DNA of 64,000 nucleotides from JAVBSX01 sp031549565 (GTDB lineage Bacteria; Planctomycetota; Planctomycetia; Pirellulales; Thermoguttaceae), in the NCBI GenBank assembly GCA_031549565.1, contig JAVBPO010000025.1:5455-69454 (forward strand), read 5' to 3'. The notes below the pieces were generated by a model, which was given only the letters and a program-made list of their open reading frames with translations, ran no database searches and was not told the origin of the DNA. The translations under genes and the position numbers were made by a program. Each line of letters begins with the position of its first letter. The stretch's first letter is position 1. Shown here in pieces: positions 16,439-25,478 of the stretch.

Positions 16439-16514
16439 TAACAGCCCAGGGCAGAGCGTATCGCCGCCCTGGGGTGCGGATTCGTTTTGAATAATAACGC
16501 CCTGCAAGGGCACG
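16439..16514. repeat. Palindromic repeats downstream of the RAYT gene
   Basis: Two REP-like palindromes lie here: one around CAGCCCAGGGC...CGCCCTGGGG (16439-16479) and one CGCCCTGCAAGGGCA (16498-16512). Both recur in inverted orientation on the other side of the transposase gene. A further small hairpin CCCCGAAGGGG is at 16421-16431. Confidence 0.8.
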
Positions 16515-16519
16515 TGCGG

Positions 16520-16972
16520 TCACGACCATAAATACCGTTCATCGAATTCGATTCGATGTTTCTTCAACATCAATCTCAATTCGTCTTGAAAGGAAATAAG
16601 CCGATGATGCTCCTCTTGGCCGTTAACATACTCGATGACCTTGGAGACTTGCGATTCACTGACGGAAAAAGCACCGTAACCACCTTGCCAAGCGAAATGT
16701 TTTGAAATTTCATTCCGCTCTTTAAGCCAACGGGAGTAACCGCGTTTCATATCCTCGACCATTTTGGCGGGAGAAATGGTTCTCGACATCAAAACGAGCG
16801 CATGAACATGGTCTTCCGTTCCGTTAATCGCCAGAGTGACGCAATCAATGGAATCCAAAACTCCAATCGTGTAGCCGTACAGGTCGCTTCGTACGTTTTT
16901 CGTTAATACCGGTTCGCGGTTTTTCGTGCTGTAAACGATATGAAGGACGATTTTAGCCGGCGATTGCGACAT
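16520..16972 (-). CDS. REP-associated tyrosine transposase (RAYT), IS200/IS605-like Y1 family
   Basis: The 150-residue protein has the fold of Y1 (HUH) single-strand transposases. The HxH metal motif is His55-Val-His57 in EDHVHALV. The WQGGYGAFSVSESQ block is at about 95-107, and Tyr115 in EYVNGQEEHHR is the probable nucleophile. The length is normal for IS200-type TnpA or RAYT. No tnpB follows. The gene is bracketed by matching REP-like palindromes on both sides, as expected of a domesticated RAYT that acts on REP sequences rather than a plain IS. Confidence 0.9.
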   Translation of the reverse strand: MSQSPAKIVLHIVYSTKNREPVLTKNVRSDLYGYTIGVLDSIDCVTLAINGTEDHVHALVLMSRTISPAKMVEDMKRGYSRWLKERNEISKHFAWQGGYGAFSVSESQVSKVIEYVNGQEEHHRLISFQDELRLMLKKHRIEFDERYLWS

Positions 16973-16979
16973 TTTGCAT

Positions 16980-17100
16980 TGCCCTTACAGGGCGAATTTG
17001 TTTTGGGGCGCTCTACCCAGGGCGACGCTATGCTCTGCCCTGGGCTGTTACGCACTGGCCTTTCAGGCCGGAGAACGCGGGGCAAGCCCCGCCGCTAACG
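16980..17100. repeat. Palindromic repeats upstream of the RAYT gene
   Basis: TGCCCTTACAGGGCG (16980-16994) and the palindrome ACCCAGGGCGACGC...GCCCTGGGCTGTTA (17015-17050) are the inverted partners of the repeats at 16439-16514. They are followed by GGCCTTTCAGGCC (17057-17069) and by a copy of the short GCGGGGCAAGCCCCGC element (17077-17100). Confidence 0.8.
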
Positions 17101-17123
17101 GATAAAGGGGAACGAAAAATACT

Positions 17124-18320
17124 TTACTTCTTCAAATCTTCCTCTTTGACCTTGAGCGGGCCAAATTGGAGGTCTTCCTTGGCCGGGAGTTTCGGGAATG
17201 CGGCGTGCGGCTCCGATTGATACCAGAACGCGACGCTGGAAATATCGTCCTCGAGCGGCAGGTATTTGCCCCCTTCTTTCCAGCCGAGCGCCTGGATCGT
17301 GACCTTCAGGTCCTCGTCGAAACGGATCGGGTCGGTCACGTGCCAGCGGTAAAGGCCGAAACGCTGGCCCGGTTTGTAGCAGATATCGTTCGGGATCACC
17401 TGCACCAGACCGACGTAAGGCGTACTGAATTCACGATACAAACCGCCGCGGTCGAAATTGTACGAGCCGCAGAAATAATCCTCGGTCCCGGTCCCGGCAA
17501 TCGTCGGGAACTCCTTGTCGCCGTCCATGTAGAACTTGATTTCCCCTTCTCCCCACCAACCGGGCGAAAAGACTTCCCACGCCATGTACGTTCCGACGTA
17601 ATGTCCTTTTCCCTTGACGCCGTCGAGAATCGTGACGACGTCCTTCTCCTTGAGCCGGTTGACGCGGCGGAATTGGGCGTGCAGGTACGCGGCGTTGTCC
17701 GGAACGTCGCCGAGAACGTAGTTGATCTGGTAGTAAATCGTGATCTGATTGTCGTCGAGGTTTTCGATAGTGACCTTCGCTTTTTTCTTGAACGGCATGT
17801 TCCAATAGCAGTTGAACGCGCTGCCCGGATTCACGTTGACCATGAGCGAATTGTTCTGGCAATATTCCTGCCAGCCGCAAGTGAAGAAGTCGGCGAGCGG
17901 ACATTCGATCGACGGCGTTTCTTCACCGTCCCAGTAGAAGCGGAGGATCATCGTTCGCGACTTGTTCAGCGGAGCCGGGGTGAGCCAAATCTGCTGGATC
18001 GCGCCGCTTCCTTCGATTTCGGCGAGCGTGAAGGTCTCCTTGCCTTTGATGTGAACGTAGGGAGAAACTTTCCAGCCTTGTCCGAGTTCCTGGGCGGCGT
18101 GTTTGGCCGGACCATCGACCGACATGCCGGCTTTTCCTTTTTCGCCGGTGAAATTTTCGGGCGAAATCGATCGGGTCTTCGCGTCGGAAAGGAGGTGCAA
18201 GTTCGTCTGATCGACCGCGATCCCGTTAAACGGGAACGACCGACGCTGCGGCGGCTGGGCGAACGTCGCCGTGGTCCCAACGAAAACAATCAACAACAGG
18301 GGGAGGATAAATCGTTTCAT
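17124..18320 (-). CDS. Secreted GH172-like protein (DUF2961)
   Basis: The 398-residue protein starts with a signal peptide (MKRFILPLLLIVFVGTTATFA). It carries the DUF2961 double jelly-roll, now grouped with GH172: GSGAIQQIWLTP, ILRFYWDGEETPSIECP, AGTGTEDYFCGSYNF and YRWHVTDPIRF. Characterised relatives act on fructan- or arabinofuranose-type linkages, which would suit the nearby pentose genes, but substrate specificity cannot be read from sequence. The ATG at 18320 begins the signal peptide; the frame is open to 18431 without homology. It is divergent from the metal-binding lipoprotein gene, 181 nt away. Confidence 0.88.
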   Translation of the reverse strand: MKRFILPLLLIVFVGTTATFAQPPQRRSFPFNGIAVDQTNLHLLSDAKTRSISPENFTGEKGKAGMSVDGPAKHAAQELGQGWKVSPYVHIKGKETFTLAEIEGSGAIQQIWLTPAPLNKSRTMILRFYWDGEETPSIECPLADFFTCGWQEYCQNNSLMVNVNPGSAFNCYWNMPFKKKAKVTIENLDDNQITIYYQINYVLGDVPDNAAYLHAQFRRVNRLKEKDVVTILDGVKGKGHYVGTYMAWEVFSPGWWGEGEIKFYMDGDKEFPTIAGTGTEDYFCGSYNFDRGGLYREFSTPYVGLVQVIPNDICYKPGQRFGLYRWHVTDPIRFDEDLKVTIQALGWKEGGKYLPLEDDISSVAFWYQSEPHAAFPKLPAKEDLQFGPLKVKEEDLKK

Positions 18321-18501
18321 CTTTCTGTTCTTCTCAAAAAAAGGTGAGCGCGGGTTCGATCCCACACGGAGTGGTGAAACCTCCACTATACAATTTCCGC
18401 CAACGAAAAAACAGTCCCCGGTGAAAAGCACCCTTGAAAGAGAAACGACTTCGATCTATCATCCAAGATCCCACAAGAATCATTTGCCCCGACTAAAACC
18501 A

Positions 18502-19389
18502 ATGAGATATCTCACAATCCCCATCTTGTTTTGGTGTGTTTTGCCCTTTTGCGGTTGTACGCAATCGGATCGCGACGCAACGTCCTCCGGTATTCCGTCG
18601 GTCGTCGTTTCGATCGAGCCGCAAAAGTTCTTCGTCGAGAAAGTCGCCGGAGATCGAATCCACGTCGAAGTACTCGTTCCGACCGGAAAAGAGCCGGAAA
18701 CCTATGTGCCGACCCCCGACAAGATCAAAAAACTCGCCCAAAGCCGTGTTTTTTTCCGGATCGGTTTTCCGTCTGAGGAAACGTTCCTGCCGAAACTCAA
18801 AACCCTCGCCCCGAACCTGAAAGTCGTCGATACTCGGGAAGGACTTCCGTTGCGGTCGATGGAGGAGCACGCTCACGACCACGATCACAACCACGGCGAC
18901 CATGAGGGAGCGGATCCGCACATTTGGCTCAGTCCGACGCTCGTACTCAAGCAAACGGACGTGATCCTCAAAACGCTGATCGAACTCGATCCGGCGGGAA
19001 AAGCGGAGTTCGAGAAAAACGCTGAAAATTTCCGGCAGGAGTTGGAGCAGACCCGGGCGAAAATCGCCGAAATTCTCGCGCCGCACAAAGGCGAGACGGT
19101 TTACGTGTTTCATCCGGCCTACGGCTATTTTTGCGACGAATTCGGGCTCAAACAGAAAGCGATCGAAGTCGAAGGCAAAACGCCGAAGATCAAGGAATTG
19201 GCCCAATGGAAACAACAAGCCGAACAGGATCACGTCCACGTGATTCTCGTGCAGCCGGAATTCAATCCGGCGCCGGCGGAAATCATCGCCAAGGAAATCG
19301 GCGCCAAAGCCGTGCTCCATTCCACGCTCGGCCCGAACTATCTGAACGATCTCCTCGAACTGGCAAGAATCATCGCCGGTCAGCGATAA
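18502..19389 (+). CDS. Metal ABC transporter substrate-binding lipoprotein, ZnuA-like
   Basis: The 295-residue periplasmic-binding protein begins with a lipoprotein signal ending at Cys19 (CVLPFCGC). It has the A-1 cluster fold, SIEPQKFFVEKVAGDRIHVEVLVPTG at the start and a His-rich loop at 123-140 (HAHDHDHNHGDHEG), typical of zinc binders. His140 (DPHIWLSP) and the His of VFHPAYGYF are kept as ligands. The first ligand His of the PHTYEP motif is Glu66 here (EPETYVP), and the usual LDPLG acid near the C-terminus is LHSTLG. The metal could therefore differ from zinc. The ATG at 18502 follows the lipobox logic. No permease or ATPase of this transporter lies beside it; xylB follows after 92 nt. 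Confidence 0.85.
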   Translation: MRYLTIPILFWCVLPFCGCTQSDRDATSSGIPSVVVSIEPQKFFVEKVAGDRIHVEVLVPTGKEPETYVPTPDKIKKLAQSRVFFRIGFPSEETFLPKLKTLAPNLKVVDTREGLPLRSMEEHAHDHDHNHGDHEGADPHIWLSPTLVLKQTDVILKTLIELDPAGKAEFEKNAENFRQELEQTRAKIAEILAPHKGETVYVFHPAYGYFCDEFGLKQKAIEVEGKTPKIKELAQWKQQAEQDHVHVILVQPEFNPAPAEIIAKEIGAKAVLHSTLGPNYLNDLLELARIIAGQR

Positions 19390-19481
19390 GCAACACGGGC
19401 CTCTTGAAACGCCGCCCGTTTTCTGATACCGTTGCGGAACCTCATGCTCCATCACCCTTTCGTTTACACATTGAACAAATC

Positions 19482-21002
19482 ATGTATTTAGGAATCGACA
19501 TCGGCACTTCCGGTACGAAAGTTCTCGCCATCGAAGCCGGCGGAAAAATTCTCGGCTCCGCCGTGGAAGAGTATCCCTGCTACGCTCCGAAACCGCTCTG
19601 GAGCGAACAGGATCCGGACGATTGGTGGAACGCGACCGTCAAAGCGGTCAAAAAAGTCGTCAAAACCGCTAAACTCAAACCGGGCGACGTCAAGGGAATC
19701 GGCCTGTCCGGGCAGATGCACGGCTCCGTGTTTCTCGACAAAGACGATAAAGTCGTACGCCGTGCGATTCTCTGGAACGACCAGCGGACCGCCGCCGAAT
19801 GCGCCGAAATCGAAAAAGCGGTCGGCGGACGGGAAAAGCTGATCCAGATGGTCGCCAATCCGGCCATGACCGGATTTACCGCGCCGAAAATCCTTTGGCT
19901 CCGGAATCACGAGCCGAAACATTTCGAGAAGACGAAAAAAATCCTGCTCCCAAAAGACGAAATCCGCCGCCGCCTGACCGGTGAATACGCGACCGAAGTG
20001 AGCGACGCGTCCGGAATGCTGCTGCTCGACGTTGCCAAGCGGAATTGGTCGACGGCTCTGCTTTCCGCGTTGAAACTGGACATCAACCTGTTCGGGAAAG
20101 TCTACGAATCGGAAGACGTGACCGGGAAACTGACCGCGGCGGCGGCAAAGGAACTCGGCTTGACGACCGATTGCGTGGTCGTCGGCGGAGCGGGAGACTG
20201 CGCGGCGGGGGCGGTCGGCAACGGGATCGTCGAAAGCGGCGTTCTCTCCACGTCGATCGGAACGTCCGGCGTCATGTTCGTTCACAGCGATGAGGTGAAA
20301 ATCGACCCGAAAGGCCGCGTTCACACGTTCTGCACGGCGGTCCGCAACCGTTGGCACCTGATGGGCGTGAACCTGTCCGCCGGCGGTTCGCTCCAGTGGT
20401 TCCGCAATTCGCTGTGCCAAATGCTGCACGCCGAAGCGAAAAAGCGGAAAGTCGACGTGTACGATTTGCTCGCCAAGGAAGCCGAAGGGGTTCACGCCGG
20501 GAGCGACGGGCTCTTTTTCCTGCCGTATTTGAGCGGAGAGAGAACGCCACACGCCGACCCGCTCGCCCGGGGCTGCTTTATCGGGTTGACGCTCGCGCAC
20601 GGTCGCGGGCACATGGTCCGTTCGATCATGGAAGGGGTCACGTATTCGATGCGGGACTCGCTGGAAATCATCGAAGGGCTCGGCATTCCGGTCAAGCAGA
20701 TTCGCGCGTCCGGCGGCGGCTCGAAAAGCCCGCTTTGGCGGCAGATTCAAGCGGATGTGTTCGGTCGGAAAGTCGTGACGATCAACTCGGAAGAGGGCCC
20801 GGCGCTCGGCGTGGCATTGCTCGCGGCGGTCGGCTGCAAGGAGTACAAGAACATCGAAGAGGCGTGCAAGGCGACGATCAAGGTCGTGTCGCAAGTCGCT
20901 CCGAACGCGAAAGCGAAAAAGACGTACGACGCCGGAATGCCGATCTATCAGGACCTCTACCGCTCGCTCCAAGCGAACTTCCGCAAGATCGCCGAGATGT
21001 AA
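19482..21002 (+). CDS. xylB: Xylulokinase, FGGY family
   Basis: XylB phosphorylates D-xylulose to xylulose 5-phosphate for the pentose phosphate pathway. The product is 506 residues, the usual length. The N-terminal ATPase fold starts LGIDIGTSGTKVLAIE, followed by GIGLSGQMHGSVFLD and ILWNDQRTAAEC. The FGGY C-terminal signature is around GVTYSMRDSLEIIEGLG with IRASGGGSKSPLWRQIQADV. The ATG at 19482 is the natural start. No xylose isomerase is adjacent. With GH51 and the AraD-like gene it fits use of hemicellulose pentoses. Confidence 0.95.
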   Translation: MYLGIDIGTSGTKVLAIEAGGKILGSAVEEYPCYAPKPLWSEQDPDDWWNATVKAVKKVVKTAKLKPGDVKGIGLSGQMHGSVFLDKDDKVVRRAILWNDQRTAAECAEIEKAVGGREKLIQMVANPAMTGFTAPKILWLRNHEPKHFEKTKKILLPKDEIRRRLTGEYATEVSDASGMLLLDVAKRNWSTALLSALKLDINLFGKVYESEDVTGKLTAAAAKELGLTTDCVVVGGAGDCAAGAVGNGIVESGVLSTSIGTSGVMFVHSDEVKIDPKGRVHTFCTAVRNRWHLMGVNLSAGGSLQWFRNSLCQMLHAEAKKRKVDVYDLLAKEAEGVHAGSDGLFFLPYLSGERTPHADPLARGCFIGLTLAHGRGHMVRSIMEGVTYSMRDSLEIIEGLGIPVKQIRASGGGSKSPLWRQIQADVFGRKVVTINSEEGPALGVALLAAVGCKEYKNIEEACKATIKVVSQVAPNAKAKKTYDAGMPIYQDLYRSLQANFRKIAEM

Positions 21003-21031
21003 GGTTTCGCCAAAATGTTCCACGCAGGTTT

Positions 21032-21134
21032 TGTCATCCTGAGGTACTCCGAAGGATCTGGTTTCGATCTGTGTTTGCATCACAAAGCGAGTTGGCAGGA
21101 TACACCAGATTCTTCGGAGTACCTCAGAATGACA
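21032..21134. repeat. Dispersed palindromic element, family B copy 2
   Basis: TGTCATCCTGAGGTACTCCGA at the left and the inverted GGAGTACCTCAGAATGACA at the right define the element. It lies 30 nt after xylB. Confidence 0.9.
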
Positions 21135-21389
21135 GTTGTGCTGCGTATGCGGCTCTTTATGCGCGCGGAGCGGTGCGGTTTTGCGCAACTGCGCGGTCGT
21201 AGCGGCTGTAACAGCTTCGACTAATTCTTTCACATAATTCATCTGGCGCGACGATCCACTCCGTAAGTCATAACGGGATTGTTTGTATTGCAGGGACGCA
21301 AAATCATTCAAAACGATCCGTTCCGCAAATTCGGAACATTCGTTTTATCCCGTTTCAGTTTTTCCGCAAATTTACAAGGAGTGTAAAAC
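21135..21389. other. Leader region of the autotransporter-like gene
   Basis: About 255 nt without a gene. GTTCCG and CGGAAC (21320-21337) form a small inverted repeat. A strong AAGGAG ribosome-binding site precedes the ATG at 21390. No clear -35/-10 pair was found. Confidence 0.4.
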
Positions 21390-23975
21390 ATGCGCAAGTT
21401 CTTAGGTTGGTTCAATTTTTCTCGGGCCGTACTGCCGCTGGCACTCGGTGCGGTGGTTGGTTTCGGTAGCTCGGCAAACATTCGAGCGGCGGGGCCGGTC
21501 GTACCGAACGATTATATTGTTACCGGACAGGCGAGGAATGGTAATAACGCAACTGCTACAGGATCGGCCGGCAACGTAACCCCAAGAGTTACAAACCATG
21601 CTGAAACTGCTGACCGCTCTCTCCATTTCAAGGATACGGACCTTGTCGGCGGCCCCGGAGGAATCGGCGGTAATGCCGTGGATTGGACCGCCGCCGTCAC
21701 TCCTGGCGGCAACGGCGGTAACAGTGGCCGGGACGACGCCGTCATTACTCGAGCCAATGTCAATGATTATCTTTCTGTAAAAATTGATGGCCATTTGAAT
21801 ATTACCGGCGGAAATGGTGGACATAATGGCAACAACGCAAATAATGGATCTGGTGGCACGTACAGCGGCGGGCTTGGCACCGAAGGCGGCGACGCCGGTG
21901 TGACCGCACATTCACTCAGTACCGGCGGGCTCGTGAATATTTATGCCGGTCGTGACTCCAATGCCGTTGGCGGCTATCGAGGTGGAAACGGTCTCATTAT
22001 GGTCGATCATTTCGACGCTCACGACACGGTGACGGTTCATGGTGTCATGAATGTCGACAACAACGCCAATCCGACTGCTTATGGCACTACGATCAGCGAT
22101 GGCAAATCGATTCTTCACGTTTACGACACCATGATCGCCCGCGACCTGGTCGTCGATCGATACGATCGAACACTTCAAAGCTTACCGACTCCTGTTGCTC
22201 CCGTACTCGCCAATGTTGGCGGCATCACCAATGTCGACGTTTCCATCGCCAACTTGGACATGAGGGGAAAAAGCACGGTACTCACTTCGATTGGTGCCGC
22301 CGGGGTAATCACGGAAGGTGCAAGTACGCGTCTGGATTTTTTCGTCCACAACGCCATGCTCGGCAACGGCGGTGAACTTATCATCGACGACCGAGGTGCG
22401 ACACAACCGAACAGTGCGGGCGTAATCGACTATTTCGCGACAGACGGCCCGTCTCTGGAAATCGACACGCTCGATGTTTCCGGCCTCGGTTACCTGCAAA
22501 CGCTTTATCGCAACAAGCAATCGATCACGAACATGCATGTTACGAAAAACGGCGTGGTGTCGTTCATCCTACCGGAGCAATATCGTGACGGAACGGCGAC
22601 GATGGCCGACTACACGACCCAATTGGTGACCGTCGGTCATCTCGAACTCGGCGGCGACGGCAGCGTCGTGAGCCCAACCTTCCCGAACACGTACATGACG
22701 ATCGACACCCGGCCCGACATGAACGGCATTCGTCCGCATCTGGGCCCCGGCGATGAACAGTGGTTGCTTCACTCGAATAGCACGATAACACCAGGCGACC
22801 TCGAACACCTGAATCCGTCGTCGTGGACCGAATCGGGACACCGACTCGACATTTACGCTTGGGATCTGGATCCGCAAACTTCCACAGACAACATCTGGGC
22901 GCGCGTTTCGACGACGCCGATGGTGTCACTGTCCCATGCCCGGTTGGCTTCGTTGGCTTTTGCGAACTGGGGCGGCGATTTGATCAGCGGGGCCGGGATG
23001 CGTGCCGCGACGGCGTACAACCTCTGCCCGCCGTGCCCGACCCGGGGACATTGCATCGGACCGGATGGAAAGAAACTCCCGTGCTGCATCCGCTACGAGC
23101 GCTGCGCGATCGTCCCGTTCGTCGCCGGACAAGGTGGTAGTTCCGAGTACAAAACCGGCCAGGACATGGACATCGACGGCGGAACCGTCATGGGCGGCGT
23201 CGCGTGGAATAAATTCTGCTGCAACGAACGGCTCTTCACGGTCGGTATCTTCGGCGAAGGCGGTTGGGGCGACTACAACGTCCGCGACCGGTATCTGAGC
23301 TCGGTGGATATCACCAGCGAACGAACCGCGTACGGCAAAGGTGACACCAACTACTACGGCGGCGGTATCCTGGCCCGATACGGTTGGAACTGCAACCCGC
23401 TGTGCGGCTTTTACGTCGAAGGTTCGCTCCGCGCCGGCAAGATCGACGCCGATTACGACTCCACGACGCTCGCGATCGACAACAGTTGGACGCACGTCGA
23501 TTTCGACGGCATGTACTACGGAGCCCACTTCGGAACCGGGTACGGCTGGTCGTGGCAACGGGACCTGTTCTTCGAGGTTTCCACGAAATTCCTCTGGACC
23601 CATTACGAAGGGGAAGACGAGAATATTCGTTTCGCGCAAACACATCGTCAATCGTTCGACGACATGGATTCGTACCGCGCCCGCGTCGGAGCCCGGTTGA
23701 ACAAAGTGATCAATCCGTGCTTTATGCCGTACGTCGGAGCGGGCTGGGAATACGAGTTCGACGGCAAATCGACGAGCACGTACACCACGGCGATCAGCGG
23801 CCAGACGTTTACGATGGATTCCCGTGATCTTCGCGGCGGAACCGGGATGGGCGAAATCGGAGCGATGCTCCAACCATGCTCGAACCGGAATTTCATCATC
23901 GACCTGAGCGGCCAAGGCTACTGGGGCGTCCGCCAAGGTGGTGTCGCCGTCCTGGCCCTGAAGTGGGTGTATTAA
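21390..23975 (+). CDS. Autotransporter-like outer membrane protein
   Basis: The 861-residue protein has an N-terminal signal region (about 1-33, ending IRAAG), then a Gly/Asn-rich passenger of about 500 residues. A Cys-rich linker (about 545-572; CPPCPTRGHCIG, CCIRYERC) separates this from a C-terminal segment of about 290 residues with amphipathic strands. The end (GQGYWGVRQGGVAVLALKWVY) resembles an autotransporter beta-barrel with a terminal aromatic residue. This implies export across an outer membrane. The passenger sequence is low in complexity and I recognise no enzyme in it. A strong ribosome-binding site (AAGGAG) precedes the ATG and a hairpin terminator follows. Function is likely surface display or adhesion, by inference. 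Confidence 0.7.
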   Translation: MRKFLGWFNFSRAVLPLALGAVVGFGSSANIRAAGPVVPNDYIVTGQARNGNNATATGSAGNVTPRVTNHAETADRSLHFKDTDLVGGPGGIGGNAVDWTAAVTPGGNGGNSGRDDAVITRANVNDYLSVKIDGHLNITGGNGGHNGNNANNGSGGTYSGGLGTEGGDAGVTAHSLSTGGLVNIYAGRDSNAVGGYRGGNGLIMVDHFDAHDTVTVHGVMNVDNNANPTAYGTTISDGKSILHVYDTMIARDLVVDRYDRTLQSLPTPVAPVLANVGGITNVDVSIANLDMRGKSTVLTSIGAAGVITEGASTRLDFFVHNAMLGNGGELIIDDRGATQPNSAGVIDYFATDGPSLEIDTLDVSGLGYLQTLYRNKQSITNMHVTKNGVVSFILPEQYRDGTATMADYTTQLVTVGHLELGGDGSVVSPTFPNTYMTIDTRPDMNGIRPHLGPGDEQWLLHSNSTITPGDLEHLNPSSWTESGHRLDIYAWDLDPQTSTDNIWARVSTTPMVSLSHARLASLAFANWGGDLISGAGMRAATAYNLCPPCPTRGHCIGPDGKKLPCCIRYERCAIVPFVAGQGGSSEYKTGQDMDIDGGTVMGGVAWNKFCCNERLFTVGIFGEGGWGDYNVRDRYLSSVDITSERTAYGKGDTNYYGGGILARYGWNCNPLCGFYVEGSLRAGKIDADYDSTTLAIDNSWTHVDFDGMYYGAHFGTGYGWSWQRDLFFEVSTKFLWTHYEGEDENIRFAQTHRQSFDDMDSYRARVGARLNKVINPCFMPYVGAGWEYEFDGKSTSTYTTAISGQTFTMDSRDLRGGTGMGEIGAMLQPCSNRNFIIDLSGQGYWGVRQGGVAVLALKWVY

Positions 23976-23994
23976 TCGCGACCTAAAATAAAAT

Positions 23995-24035
23995 AAAGAG
24001 CCGCATGTGAAGCGAAGCGAAACTTGCGGCTCTTT
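23995..24035. terminator. Bidirectional hairpin terminator
   Basis: An 11-bp perfect stem, AAAGAGCCGCA and TGCGGCTCTTT, with a 19-nt loop lies between the convergent autotransporter-like gene and hemE. A-rich and T-rich flanks suit termination in both directions. Confidence 0.8.
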
Positions 24036-24043
24036 GTTAATTG

Positions 24044-25087
24044 TTAGTATTTGCGTCCCAGTTCGTGGACCGCCTGGACCAGCGCGACGGCGTTGGCGAC
24101 CGGGGTTTGCGGCAAAACGCCGTGGCCGAGATTGAAAATGTGACCCGGACGACGGTCCGTCATGTCCAGAATTCGACGAACCATACGGTAAATCACGTCC
24201 GGATTGGTCAAAAGAATCGTCGGATCGAGATTCCCCTGGATGCCGCAGTCGTGTCCGATCATGTCCCACGCGTGGTCGATCGAAACACGCCAATCGACGC
24301 CGATCACGTTGCCGCCGGCTTCCCGCATCAACGGTATCAAAGCCGGATTGCCGGTCCCGAAATGGATCACGGGCGTTCCCGGCCGAATCAGCTCGATCAG
24401 CGTCCTCGTGTGTCGCATCACGTAGGTTCGATAATCGTCTTCGGAGAGGCAGCCGACCCAACTGTCGAAAATCTGCACGATCTGAGCCCCGGCGTCGATC
24501 TGGGCGTTGAGATATTTGGCAAGAGAATGCGAAATCTTGACCATGAGCTGGTGCCATGCGGCCGTAGAAGTCGACATGAACGTCTTGGTCAGGTGGAAAT
24601 CTTTACTGCTCCCTCCTTCGATTGCGTACCCGGCCAAAGTGAACGGCGCCCCGGCAAAACCGATCAGCGGCAGCGACTCGGAGAGCCCTTCGCGGGTTTT
24701 CGAAACGACGTCGAACACGTATTGCAGCGGCTCCAGGTCGGACAGCTCACGGATCCGTTTGACGTCCTCGCAGCAACGGATCGGATTTCGCAGAACCGGC
24801 CCGCCTTCCGGCAGAAATTCCAGATCGAGCCCCATCGGTTCGAGAATCACGAGCAGATCGGAAAAGATGATCGCGGCATCGACGCCGAGCGTTTCGACGG
24901 CGTGCAGCATCACTTCGGCGGCGAGTGACGGGTTTTTGCACAGTTCGAGAAACGACATTTTGTCCCGAATCGCCCGATATTCCGGCATATAACGGCCCGC
25001 TTGGCGCATCAACCACACGGGCACGCGATCCGCTTCTTCACAACGCATCGCGCGCATCATCGGGCTGTTTTCCCAAAGTTTCATCAT
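24044..25087 (-). CDS. hemE: Uroporphyrinogen decarboxylase
   Basis: HemE decarboxylates uroporphyrinogen III to coproporphyrinogen III in heme synthesis. The product is 347 residues, the normal size. The signature WLMRQAGRYMPEYRAIR lies near residue 25, and IIFSDLLVILEPMGLDLEF, GFAGAPFTLAGYAIEGG and the C-terminal FNLGHGVLPQTP are all intact. I take the ATG at 25087 (ATG 25084 follows directly); the frame stays open upstream but only as leader. A TTGGCG-17-TAGAAT promoter precedes it. Confidence 0.95.
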   Translation of the reverse strand: MMKLWENSPMMRAMRCEEADRVPVWLMRQAGRYMPEYRAIRDKMSFLELCKNPSLAAEVMLHAVETLGVDAAIIFSDLLVILEPMGLDLEFLPEGGPVLRNPIRCCEDVKRIRELSDLEPLQYVFDVVSKTREGLSESLPLIGFAGAPFTLAGYAIEGGSSKDFHLTKTFMSTSTAAWHQLMVKISHSLAKYLNAQIDAGAQIVQIFDSWVGCLSEDDYRTYVMRHTRTLIELIRPGTPVIHFGTGNPALIPLMREAGGNVIGVDWRVSIDHAWDMIGHDCGIQGNLDPTILLTNPDVIYRMVRRILDMTDRRPGHIFNLGHGVLPQTPVANAVALVQAVHELGRKY

Positions 25088-25130
25088 TTCGTTAAGGAGA
25101 GTAAGTGGACAGGATATTGAGTGAACAAAT

Positions 25131-25159
25131 ATTCTACCCGATCCGCTTGAACTCGCCAA
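25131..25159 (-). promoter_or_regulatory. Promoter of hemE
   Basis: On the minus strand TTGGCG (25154-25159) and TAGAAT (25131-25136) are 17 bp apart, about 45 nt before the hemE start. Confidence 0.6.
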
Positions 25160-25289
25160 GAACCCGAAAGTTCCGGAACGAGTTTCCTTAAATTCCCAAA
25201 GTGCAAACGACAATGATACAGAGGACGGAGAGAGAATTGGGCTCACGCCAGAAAATAAGCGGCAAGTTTATGAATAACATACCGACTCA

Positions 25290-25404
25290 TGTCATGCTGA
25301 GGTACACCGAAGCATCTGGTTTCAAGCTGTTCTCGTACTGCAAAGCGGGTTGGCCGGATCCACCAGATTCTTCACTCCGTGAGTACACTGCGTTCAGAAT
25401 GACA
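25290..25404. repeat. Dispersed palindromic element, family B copy 3
   Basis: Begins TGTCATGCTGAGGTACACCGA and ends TTCAGAATGACA, with the internal inverted GCATCTGG and CCAGATTCTTC arms. It sits in the hemE-HPt intergenic region. Confidence 0.9.
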
Positions 25405-25478
25405 AAACTTGCCCGCCAATTTCTGGCGAAAGCCTAGTTTCGCAATCCTTGGCCTCTTTTGGCACCCCACTACCACTG

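Noticed and set aside
19488..21311. A 607-codon open frame antisense to xylB
   Set aside because: Mirror of xylB with no homology. The same holds for long antisense frames at 11461-12768, 48725-50446 and 57480-59045.
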